Source: Lepus europaeus (Eukaryota; Chordata; Mammalia; Lagomorpha; Leporidae). From it: a stretch of 64,000 bases of DNA. Position numbers and translations under genes: made by a program. Every line of letters begins with the position of its first letter. The stretch's first letter is position 1. The DNA is taken from positions 66,673,266 to 66,737,265 of the forward strand of contig NC_084837.1 of the NCBI RefSeq assembly GCF_033115175.1, written 5' to 3'. Shown here in pieces: positions 55,599-64,000 of the stretch. Below the pieces are notes generated by a model, which was not told the origin of the DNA, did no database searches, and worked only from the letters and a program-made list of their open reading frames with translations.

Positions 55599-55987
55599 CA
55601 ATTAATTTTCTTAAGAAAGGAAATGTATACCCATTTATGCACATATTAGAAAAACAAAGACTGAAAACCAATCATCTATCTCAAGAAATTAGAAAATGAA
55701 CAGCAATTCAAAAACAAGGAAAATAGATGGGAATTATAAAGAGCTAAATAAATAAAAATATATTTGTGAAACAGGATCATTTTTAAAATATTTCATTTAT
55801 AGATAGAAATTTATAATATTTTACAAACATTCTTATATTCTGAATAAATATTTCTAATTCCAAAAAAGAAATATATGAGAATATCAACACACCCAGAAGT
55901 TTGTTCCTTGAAAAGACTAATAAAATTGATAAAGCTCTGATGAGACTACAAAATAAAAAAGAAGTTACAAATAACCATTTTCAGAAG

Positions 55988-56292
55988 GGGGCTGGTGCTG
56001 TGGCATAGAAGGTTAAGCCTCCACCTGAGGTGCCAGCATCCCACATGGGTACCAGCTGCTCCACTTCTGATCCAACTCCCTGCTAATGCACCTGGGAAAG
56101 CAGTGGAAGATGGTCCAAGTGCTTGGACCCCTGCACGTATGTGGGAGACCCGGAAGAAGCTCCTGGCTTCGGATCAACCCAGCTCCAGCAGTTGTGGCCA
56201 TTTGGGGAGTGAACCAGCAGATGGACGATCTCTCTCTCTTGTCTCATCTCTCTCTCTCTGCCTTTCAAATAAATAAATAATTTTTTAAGAAA
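55988..56292 (+). mobile_element. C-type SINE
   Basis: Head GGGGCTGGTGCTGTGGCA, tail AAATAAATAAATAATT. Confidence 0.8.
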
Positions 56293-56339
56293 AGAACCAT
56301 GACTACAGAACCTGCAGACATTAAAAAAAAGATAAATTT

Positions 56340-56632
56340 AAACAATTTTATTCATTTTCATTTTATTTGAAAGAGGTCTTTCATTTGCTGATTCATTCTC
56401 CAAAGGCAGCCAACAGTCAGGACCATGTCAGGCCAAAGCCAGGAGCCAGTAACTCCATCCTGGTCTTCCACATGGGAGTTAAGAACTCAAGTACTTGAGC
56501 CACCACCTGCTGCCTCCTGTGGAGTGCATTGGCAGGATTCTGGAATTCACAGCCCAGCCAGGACTCAAGCATTCCAATATGGGATATGGGCATCCCAAGC
56601 TGGGGCCACTGCTGGGCCGAATGCTCATCCAG
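56340..56632 (-). mobile_element. Old C-type SINE
   Basis: Diverged antisense copy, 360 bp upstream of the TERB2 CpG island. Confidence 0.65.
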
Positions 56633-56989
56633 AAAGAAAAAATATTTTATAGATAGTAATTTTGAAATTTTAGGTTTAGATTCCACACCAGAAAAAAAAA
56701 ATCCAATTTATCAAAACAGACCTAAGAAGCGGGGCAGGGATAGGAGGACCATAAAAGAAAAACATTATTTTGAGAAAAGTGGAAATTTGAACACTGGTGA
56801 TACTCGGCTATACTTAAGAACTTTTTTTGTAAGTACAATAATTTTGTTCTAAAAGCCTTCATATTTTAGAGATTCAAAGTGAAACATTTATAGACGAAAG
56901 GATAAAATGAGTTTTGCTTCAAAATAATACTTGATGCTTCAGAACCTGTGCCCATGGGTGTACAACACAGCACAGGGACTTTGTTAATA

Positions 56990-57240
56990 CTTGGGGTTTA
57001 AAACTCACCAGCTGGAGGGGCCTTCCTCCCGCGGGGTGTGTGGAGAAGGCTGGGAGCGCCATGAACAACCTTGTGAGTCGGTCAGCACAGTCTGGTAGCC
57101 CCCGTCCCTCTTCCACGTGCCTCAGACCTTTCCCGCCCACTGCTCTTGGAAGCCAATCATGGAGCCCGGCTTCAGAGCTGGGACCAATCATCAGCCTCAG
57201 CTCCCGGGTCCCGCCCCACGTCCTCACAGCGAACGACGCC
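56990..57240 (+). promoter_or_regulatory. TERB2: TERB2 promoter
   Basis: TATA-less, GC-rich upstream region with an E-box CACGTG (57114-57119), an E2F site TTTCCCGCC (57129-57137), two CCAAT boxes (57153-57157 and 57184-57188) and a GC-rich TCCCGCCCC run just upstream of the start. The E-box and E2F site are 9 bp apart. Such pairs are bound by MGA/MAX and E2F6/DP in the PRC1.6 complex that silences germline genes in somatic cells. Confidence 0.65.
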
Positions 57241-57304
57241 ATGTTTCAAGGGCAGCGCGCTTGGTTCTGCCGCAGCGTCAGCCAGGACCTGAGGCAGTTC
57301 TGGG
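57241..57304 (+). CDS. TERB2: TERB2 coding exon 1
   Basis: Encodes Met-Phe-Gln-Gly-Gln-Arg-Ala-Trp through Leu-Arg-Gln-Phe-Trp and the first base of Val. The donor is GTAGGA at 57305. It sits inside a CpG-rich stretch. Confidence 0.94.
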
Positions 57305-59045
57305 GTAGGAAGCCGGCCGGAAGGGTCGGGTGAGGGGTGCACCCCGCTGACGCCTTGGCCCCAGGGTACCTGCTAGGGCTCACCCTGTGCTCTTGCCTCC
57401 ACAGTGGCCGAGGGAGGGACAATCAGCGACGCTCAGGCGGCCAACTTCTTATTCAGCTGCGATGCCTCGCACCCAGACACGCTGAGGTACTGAGGGCCAC
57501 CCGGCAGCGCCTGTGCGTCGGGATGAGTCCGGAGTCGGGCGCAAAAGTTGCAGCCCACTAACAACTAGTGCTGTTGCATTGAGACCGGAAGCGAGGCCTT
57601 CGCTGTCCTCCGCGTGAGAGAGCAGACAGAAGGCTTTCTCCTTGCCTGTCCGCCTCAGTCTCGGCCTCCCAGCCGCGTCTCCGAGGCGCGTGTTTCCCAA
57701 GGTTCCCTCAAACATAATATGTCTAAACCAGGAGTCCCCCCCCCCATACCTGCCCCAGAGCCTGTGTCCCCTAAACGTAAAACCTCCATGTTTTTCGAAT
57801 CAACGAGCTCTTCCCCCAAGCATCCTCCCTGCTGCTGCCCTAGTGGTGCCCTTACCTCTTGCGCAGACTTCCACAGCAACTTCTCAGAGGTTACCCCGCC
57901 GGGAGTCTGTCCCCGGCAGACCCCTCACACAAAGCAGAACCCCAGTCACGGCTCTGCTGCCCTCCCCTCCTGGCTGCCTACAGACTTGGACCTTGGCTAG
58001 TGCCTGCCTGGTTTCTTTCCCAGTGTTTCTTGTGCTGTTCATAGTCCAGTCAGCCCCATCTGGCCTTATCGCGCCTCCATGCATCTTCCCCTACCCTCCC
58101 TCCTCCCCCCCTCTTTTTTTCTTCTTGTTGTGCGTTTTACAGGTCCAGGAAAGACTGCCTTTTTTATGTGAAGGTTTCCCTTACCACACCTCAGGAGTGG
58201 TTGATCCCTCTTTATAGCAAGGATTATGGATAAAACCCATAGGTTACTGGCTCTCCATCCATTGATGATGACCAGTAAATAGTAACATTTTAGGTCTAAA
58301 TTCAAGTAAACATTTACTAAATCTCTGTAGTTGAAATCTGCCTGGATTTTGGCCCCCAAAACAGTAATATCATAGGCTGTATGTTTTTATTCGTTTCCCC
58401 GAAAGAAAAAAAAGAAAAAAAAGAAAGAAAGAAAAAGAAGAAAGAACCAGAATAAATGTACATGTATCCTTTAATGTAACTGTCCCTTATATCAGTGGCT
58501 TATTCTTTCAAAAGTTTGAATACATTTTTTTTGCTTATTTTATAACCTAAAAGATTTCCTTTCTTTCTCCTAGAATTTATAAGAGCCTTGATTACATAGA
58601 AGATAATGCTACGGTTTTTCATGCCTGCTATCTCTCTGCAGTAGCCAGTGCTGAAATTAAAAGCTCAGTGCCTTTAGGTCATTTCATGCTTCCTCCTGCA
58701 TGCCTGCAAAAAGGTTAGCAAAGATCATTCAACCAATTCCTGTTAGGCAGTCAAATCCAACTTTTCTGATCTTTGTCCTCAGTCAGAAATTTTTGAGTTT
58801 GGTATCATTTAGTATAAGTGAGAAAAGCATATACTTTGGATCAGGTTGCCTTAAGTGTATACCCTGGCTTTATTGTTTCACAGATTCATTGAGCTCCTCC
58901 AATATGTCATGTTTTAACCTAGGTGCTAGGGATTCTGTTGTGAATAAGACTGGTGCAGTTCTGGCCCTTAAAGTGCTCACTGACTGGAATCAATGCTTTC
59001 TAGTCTGTGAACTTTTAACAAGTTATTAAAATTCTACCGGTTTTT

Positions 59046-59076
<31 letters not shown>

Positions 59077-61004
59077 GACAGGCAGAGTGGATAGTGAGAG
59101 AGAGAGAGAGACAGAGAGAAAGGTCTTCCTTTTTTGCCGTTGGTTCACCCTCCAATGGCCGCTGCGGCTGGTGCATCTCGCTGATCCGAAGGCAGGAGCT
59201 AGGTGCTTCTCCTGGTCTCCTTTGCGGGTGCAGGGCCCAAGGACTTGGGCCATCCTCCACTGCCTTCCCGGGCCATAGCAGAGAGCTGGCCTGGAAGAGG
59301 GGCAACCGGGATACCAATAGGTAAATGTATTATCTCCAGAAAGACAGATTGAAGTGGAGTACAAATTTCCAGAAAAAAGAGTATTTAAAAAAAAACTTGA
59401 AAAATATTTCTGTAGAAGAGCTTTTAGAAACTGCAAATATTGAGTTTCTTCCATAGTTGTTGTCTTGTGAGACCTGTTTGCAGCTTATAACACTAAATTG
59501 CTCTAAGTGATTTATGCAAGTAAATTAATTACTAGTAGGGAGAATTGGTTTATTAAAAAAGATTCTGACAAATCAGTGAATACCCACCTTCAAAGAGCTT
59601 ATACTGTAAAATGACTAACTGATTTGATTTTAAATTATCATTCCTTTTATGTTTAGCATCTTATATTAACATGTTTTTAAATCCTTAAAAATCTGCTTTA
59701 AATAAAAGCAAGCTACTTTTAAAAAATAAAAAAGTATGCATTTTTATCCACCTAGAGCAGTATGAACCCCATGTGAATTTTCAGTTTTCTGGTAATCATA
59801 TTAAAAAGATAGGGGCTGGCACTGTGGTGTAGAAGGTTAAAACCTCCACCTGCAGTACTGGCATCCCATATGGGTGCCAGCTTGAGTCCACTTCTGAGCC
59901 AGCTCCCTGCTAATGTGCCTGGGAAGGCAGCAAAGAATGGCCCAAGTGACTGGGCCACTGCTACCCATGTAGGAGACCTAGAAAAAGCTCCTGACTCCTG
60001 GCTTTGGCCTGACCCAGCACTGGTAGTTGCAGCCATTTGCAGAGTGAACCAGCAGAGGGAAAATCTCTCTCTCTCTCCCCTTCTATCTGCCTTTTAAATA
60101 AATTAAATAAATAACTATTTATTAAAAATAAAAATAGGTGAAATTAATTTTTTAAAACATGTTTTACTTAACCTAATAGAGAGGTCTTCAAAAAGTTTAT
60201 GGAAAATGTATATTATGAAAAAAACCATGAATAGAATTTTTTTTTTTTTGTGCACCAAGGGACCAGATTTGTGGTACAAGCAGTTAAGATACCACTTGGG
60301 ACACTGACATCCCATGTTACAGTATCTGATTTGAGGCCTGGCTTCTCTGCTTCTGATCCAGCTTCCTGCTAATGTGTATCGTGGGAGGCAGCAGATTATG
60401 GCTCAAATTCTCAGGTTCCTGGCCATCCACGTGGGATACCAGAATGGAGTTCTGAGCTCCTGTTTTTGGCGTGGCCCAGCCCTGGCTGTTATGGGCATTT
60501 GAGGAGTGAACCAGAGGATGGAAGATCTCTGTTTCTGTCTTTCAAATAAAATGACAAATTGAAATTTATAAAGAAATGTGTACCAAAATAAATTATTTCT
60601 ACTTTTCCAGACTTTCTGAAGTACCCTTGAATATCCAAAGTATTGTCATATATTTTTGATACTAAAACTTTGAAATACAGTGTTTATTTTATACTTACAG
60701 CAGCACATCTCAATTTGGATTCACCACACATTTTGAACACTCAATATCCAAATATAGCTAGTAGCTGCCATCCTGGACAGTAGAGGTCTGGAGTAATATT
60801 ACCCTCATTGTACTTCAGTGGATCCTGTACAAACTTTCGAGAGCATTGATTTAGGATGATGACATAGTCCTTTGATTGACTTGCTCAATACTGCAGAATT
60901 CCTGCACTCCCCTACCTACTAGACATATTGCTTTTCTATTCTTTTCTTAGTAAATAAATTAATTCTTAAGGATCTCTGGTCTGCAAACTCAGCAGTTTTA
61001 CACT

Positions 61005-61039
<35 letters not shown>

Positions 61040-61723
61040 TTTTGACAGGCAGAGTGGACAGTGAGAGAGACAGAGAGAAAGGTCTTCCTTTGCTGTTGGT
61101 TCACCCTCCAATGGCCGCTGCGGTTGGTGCTGCGGCCGGCGCACCGCGCTGTTCCGATGGCAGGAGCCAGGTGCTTATCCTGGTCTCCAATGCGGGTGCA
61201 GGGCCCAAGCACTTGGGCCATCCTCCACTGCACTCCCTGGCCACAGCAGAGAGCTGGCCTGGAAGAGGGGCAACCAGGACAGAATCCGGTGCCCCGACCG
61301 GAACTAGAACCCGGTGTGCCGGCGCCGCAAGGCGGAGGATTAGCCTAGTGAGCCGCGGCGCTGGCCTTATACTTTATTTTGATTGGACAATTGTTTGCCT
61401 AATACAGACACTGATATTTAATGAAGAAATGTATTCCAAGAAAAAAGCAACAGTGATTTTCATAATAGATTGGAATGTTAGAAAGGCAAATTTCTGAAAT
61501 GATCTGATTCAACAGGAATCTGCATTCTAATAAGTGTCATAGGTAATTCTGATGCAAGTGGAATAATACTGACTTAGAAATTTCAAACTTCAAGCAAAAG
61601 TCAGAAGATTTTATAAAGCTACTTTTGAAAAATAGTATGGGATTTGTTTTTCTTACCACAGAAATAAGAAGAAAAATTGGTAGTTTTATTTGGGAACAAG
61701 ACCAACATTTTCTGACAGAAAAG
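57241..61723 (+). CDS. TERB2: TERB2, first four coding exons (partial; continues beyond window)
   Basis: Telomere repeat-binding bouquet formation protein 2 (C15orf43 in human), part of the meiotic TERB1-TERB2-MAJIN complex that tethers telomeres to the inner nuclear membrane in prophase I. Coding segments are 57241-57304, 57405-57486, 58574-58713 and 61662-61723, all GT-AG and in phase, giving 116 codons. The product starts Met-Phe-Gln-Gly-Gln-Arg-Ala-Trp and matches remembered human TERB2 nearly residue for residue. These exons cover the N-terminal part known to bind TERB1; the MAJIN-binding C-terminus lies outside. No damage is seen. The start is chosen by homology and has G at -3. Confidence 0.95.
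57405..57486 (+). CDS. TERB2: TERB2 coding exon 2
   Basis: Acceptor cctccacag, 82 bp, encoding Val-Ala-Glu-Gly-Gly-Thr-Ile-Ser to Asp-Thr-Leu and AG of the next Arg. The donor is GTACTG. Intron 1 is only 100 bp. Confidence 0.94.
57691..58573. other. TERB2 intron 2
   Basis: C-rich left half with long but unsupported frames, then a purine microsatellite (AAAG-type) at 58404-58443, then exon 3. Confidence 0.6.
58574..58713 (+). CDS. TERB2: TERB2 coding exon 3
   Basis: Acceptor tctcctag, 140 bp, encoding Ile-Tyr-Lys-Ser-Leu-Asp-Tyr-Ile-Glu-Asp to Ala-Cys-Leu-Gln-Lys and the first base of Glu. The donor is GTTAGC. Human has Tyr-Tyr-Leu-Ser-Ala-Val where this sequence has Cys-Tyr-Leu-Ser-Ala-Val. 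Confidence 0.94.
59041..59312 (-). mobile_element. CSINE2 lacking its head
   Basis: GTTTT-type tail at the left; body stops at GGGCAACCGGGATA, so the tRNA-like head is missing. TERB2 intron 3. Confidence 0.8.
59811..60132 (+). mobile_element. C-type SINE
   Basis: Head GGGGCTGGCACTGTGGTG; flank AAAGATAGG/AAAATAGG. Confidence 0.8.
60181..60627. mobile_element. Palindromic MITE, copy 3, split by an old SINE
   Basis: The left arm is GAGGTCTTCAAAAAGTTTAT and the right arm TTTCTGAAGTACCCTTGAA, separated by a plus-strand C-type SINE at about 60256-60575. The sense interior ATTATGAAAAAACCATGAA is shared with copy 2. Confidence 0.6.
60256..60575 (+). mobile_element. Old C-type SINE inside MITE copy 3
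   Basis: Diverged copy; GTGCACCAA and GTGTACCAA flank it as duplicated target. Confidence 0.75.
60690..60850. mobile_element. Possible old hAT-Charlie fragment
   Basis: Phrases like AGCTAGTAGCTGCCAT and CTGGACAGTAGAGGTCTGGA resemble a mammal-wide Charlie-group MITE. Weak match by eye; could be unrelated. Confidence 0.3.
61004..61367 (-). mobile_element. CSINE2 with (TTTA)n tail
   Basis: TTTA repeat 61006-61042 at the tail; flank TTA(C/T)ACTTTATTT. Lies 300 bp upstream of TERB2 exon 4. Confidence 0.9.
61497..61565 (+). mobile_element. MER20-like fragment
   Basis: CTGATTCAACAGGAATCTGC, then CATTCTAATAAGTG and GGTAATTCTGATGCA follow the central MER20 consensus. It lies just upstream of TERB2 exon 4. 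Confidence 0.4.
61662..61723 (+). CDS. TERB2: TERB2 coding exon 4
   Basis: Acceptor cttaccacag, 62 bp, encoding Glu-Ile-Arg-Arg-Lys-Ile-Gly-Ser-Phe-Ile-Trp to Leu-Thr-Glu-Lys, phase 0 at the donor GTAAGA. No later TERB2 exon was found before the window ends, so intron 4 is longer than 2.2 kb. Confidence 0.93.
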
Positions 61724-62140
61724 GTAAGAGTAAATTAAGGTACTTGATTAGAATTCAGTTTCAAAATTTTCAGAAAACAATGTAATTTTAAAAATTTTTG
61801 CTTATGACATGTTAGCAACCATGAGCCGGATTAAGGAATTAAGGGCATGCTTTTATTGAATATTGTCTGTTTTGACATTGTTTTTATAGTAGTACATGAG
61901 GTATTTTTATATAAATGTTAGTATTCATGTAAAAAAGTGGAAAATTTGCTTCCAATAGCAATATTAAGAGAGTTTTAGGTACATGATACTTACCAGTTCT
62001 TTACTGCCAGTGTAGATTCTGATTAATTCCTGTGATATGCCATTTGTTAAATGTTTTGAGTAACAGTCCTCAGTAAGTGTGTACAATACTGAAAGTCGGC
62101 TATTTTAGCTTTTGCCATCCTGACTCAAATTTACCTATTT
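61724..62140. other. TERB2 intron 4, AT-rich
   Basis: No exon or repeat recognised. Confidence 0.5.
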
Positions 62141-62163
62141 TTAAAGAGCATTTATTTGAAAGG

Positions 62164-62227
<64 letters not shown>

Positions 62228-62483
62228 TGAGAGAGAGGGGTGAGAGAGAGATCATTCATCTACTGTCTCTACTCAAAGTAGCCAGGCTGAAGTCAGGAGC
62301 CAGGTGTCCCATGTGGGTGGCAGTGACCGAAGTACTTCAGCCATCACCTGCTAGCTCATAGGGTGCACATTAGTGGAAAGCTAGAATTGGAAATGGAGCC
62401 AGGATTTGAGCCCAGGCACTCTGATAATGGATGCAGATGTCCCAAGCAGTGTCTTCAACTGCTGCACCAAATGCCAGCCCCTA
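62141..62483 (-). mobile_element. Old C-type SINE with long (GA)n
   Basis: (GA)n 62168-62245; head CAAATGCCAGCCCC. Confidence 0.75.
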
Positions 62484-63075
62484 CTTACAGTTTGACTTCA
62501 AAATCTTTGTACAGTAGCCAAATTTGGGATACTCTGTATATCAAAAAGGGATAATGACAGCAATAAATTACAATACATTAAATAAAAAGAATCCATGAGT
62601 TCACAGTGATACTCCAAAAGCAGGAAGGATCAAAGGAAGGTAGGAAAAAAAGGGTGGAATAGGAAAATTTTCCATTGCAGAATAATAGCAACTAATAAAT
62701 ATAGAAAGGATGGTAGAATAGAAAATATCCATTGTATAGCCCCAAATATAAGAATTGATTTAGGCCAAGGTCATTAATGGATTCTAAAACCACAATTTCT
62801 TTTTTTTTAACTTTTATTTAATGAATATAAATTTCCAAAGTACAGCTTATGGATTACAATGGCTCCCCCCCCATAACTTCCCTCCCACCCGCAACCCTCC
62901 CCTTTTCCTCTCCCTCTCCCCTTCCATTCACATCAAGATTCATTTTCAATTCTCTTTATATACAGAAGATCAGTTTAGTATATATTAAGTAAAGATTTCA
63001 ACAGTTTGCCCCCACATAGCAACACAAAGTGAAAAATACTGTTGGAGTGCTAGTTATAGTATTAAATAACAATGT

Positions 63076-63406
63076 AGGCCGGTGCTGTGGCTCAATAGGC
63101 TAATCTTTCGCCTTGCGGCGCCAGCACACCAGGTTCTAGTCCTGGTCGGGGCGCTGGATTCTGTCCCGGTTGCCCCTCTTCCAGGCCAGCTCTCTGCTGT
63201 GGCCAGGGAGTGCAGTGGAGGATGGCCCAAGTCCTTGGGCCCTGCACCCCATGGGAGACAGGAGAAGCACCTGGCTCCCAGCTTCAGATCAGCGCGGTGC
63301 GCCGGCCACAGCGGCCATTGGAGGGTGAACCAACGGCAAAAAGGAAGACCTTTCTCTCTGTCTCTCTCTCTCTCTCACTGTCCACTCTGCCTGTCAAAAA
63401 AAAAAA
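63076..63406 (+). mobile_element. CSINE2 inside young L1
   Basis: Head GGCCGGTGCTGTGGCTCAAT; tail A11; short flank AATGTA on both sides. Confidence 0.9.
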
Positions 63407-63514
63407 TGTACAGCACATTAAGGACAGAGATCCTACATGATATTTTTTAAAAATTGATTAATTTTCTATGCAATTTCCAATTTAACACCAGGTTTTTTTC
63501 TTTCATTTTCAATT

Positions 63515-63635
63515 ATCTTTATATACAGAAGATCGATTCAGTATATACTAAGTAAAGATTTCATCAGTTTGCACCCACACAGAAACACAAAGTGTAAAAA
63601 TACTGTTTCAGTACTAGTTATAGCATTACTTCACA
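63515..63635. repeat. Internal direct repeat of L1 3' UTR (second unit)
   Basis: Resembles 62945-63065: shared TTTATATACAGAAGATC, AAGTAAAGATTTCA, AACACAAAGTG and CTAGTTATAG. The two units were about 240 bp apart before the SINE arrived. Confidence 0.7.
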
Positions 63636-64000
63636 TTGGACAACACATTAATGACAGATCCCACATGAGACATAAGTACACAGTGACTCCTGTTGTTGAT
63701 TTAACAATTTGACACTCTTGTTTATGGCGTCAGTAATCTCCCTAGGCTCTAGTCATGAATTGCCAAGGCTATGGAAACCTTTAGGGTTCGCTGACTTTGA
63801 TCTTATTCCAATAGGGTCATAGTCAAAGTGGAAGTTCTCTCCTCCCTTCAGAGAAAGGTACCTCCTTCTTTGATGGCCCTGTTTTTTCCACTGGGATCTC
63901 ACTCGCAGAGATCTTTCATTTAGGTCTTCTTCTTCTTCTTCTTCTTTTTTGCCAGAGTGTCTTGGCTTTCCATGCCTAAAATACTCTCATGGGCTCTTCA

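Larger units (their letters stand above)
57000..57690. other. CpG-island-like stretch at TERB2
   Basis: CpG dinucleotides are frequent from the promoter through exon 1, intron 1, exon 2 and the start of intron 2, in contrast to the surrounding AT-rich, CpG-poor DNA. The boundaries are by eye. Confidence 0.55.
62800..64000 (-). mobile_element. Young lagomorph LINE-1, 3' UTR end (runs off window)
   Basis: Minus-oriented: the T-rich left end (about 62800) is its poly(A) tail, followed by the characteristic lagomorph L1 3' UTR including the C-rich (sense G-rich) run near 62866-62930 and a CTT microsatellite near 63928. A CSINE2 interrupts it at 63076-63406. The 3' UTR has an internal direct repeat (about 62945-63065 and 63515-63635). 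No ORF2 is reached before the window ends. Confidence 0.85.

Noticed and set aside
57061-57240. In-frame upstream ATG that would add 60 residues to TERB2
   Set aside because: It lies across the E-box, E2F site and CCAAT boxes of the promoter, and the human protein starts at the ATG at 57241.
57614-58217. Overlapping 128- and 191-codon frames in TERB2 intron 2
   Set aside because: Pro/Ser-rich translations of C-rich intron DNA, no recognised homology, downstream of a valid donor.
1-64000. CRISPR arrays, operons or bacterial mobile elements
   Set aside because: The window is mammalian; repeated units are SINEs and microsatellites.

Overview
This is a nuclear DNA window from a lagomorph, most likely rabbit or a close relative. 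It is saturated with the tRNA-derived C-repeat SINEs (CSINE2 and older relatives) that are typical of lagomorph genomes, and its right edge runs into the 3' UTR of a young lagomorph-type LINE-1. The gene order TRIM69 then TERB2, both on the plus strand, matches human 15q21, where B2M lies upstream; B2M itself was not found here.

Layout. 1-19 kb is intergenic or far-upstream sequence. It holds an isolated GC-rich patch near 3.1-3.6 kb with interferon-type motifs and a splice-donor-like end, an old L1 fragment, three retrocopies of host mRNAs (NOP56, RNF4, FAM136A), a five-copy nest of SINEs (9.8-11.5 kb), MIR and MER5A fossils, and a tandem octamer motif. 19.2-49.9 kb is TRIM69. A tiny first coding exon contributes only Met-Glu, with ISRE-like, CRE-like and strong CTCF-like motifs just upstream. 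After a 14-kb intron come the RING exon, two coiled-coil exons, a 23-bp exon, a linker exon and the PRY-SPRY exon. The seven coding segments join in phase to exactly 500 codons plus a stop, the length I recall for human TRIM69. 50-57 kb is intergenic sequence full of SINEs. 57.0-61.7 kb holds the TERB2 promoter/CpG island and its first four coding exons (116 codons, the TERB1-binding half); the rest of TERB2 lies beyond the window.

How the genes relate. TRIM69 is an interferon-inducible, microtubule-associated E3 ubiquitin ligase first described in testis. TERB2 is a meiotic telomere-envelope attachment protein. They are neighbours but not functionally linked as far as is known. The motifs in front of each fit these roles: ISRE/CRE-like for TRIM69, and E-box plus E2F for TERB2, the pattern seen at germline genes silenced in somatic cells by E2F6/MGA complexes.

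No new protein-coding system was found. The most interesting items are regulatory (CTCF-like motif in the TRIM69 leader, E-box/E2F pair at TERB2) and evolutionary (a U2 snRNA 5' fragment with target-site duplication, a palindromic MITE family repeatedly hit by SINEs, a five-SINE nest, and a tandem duplication split by a SINE). Motif calls and repeat names come from reading the sequence and from memory of consensus sequences; no search was run.
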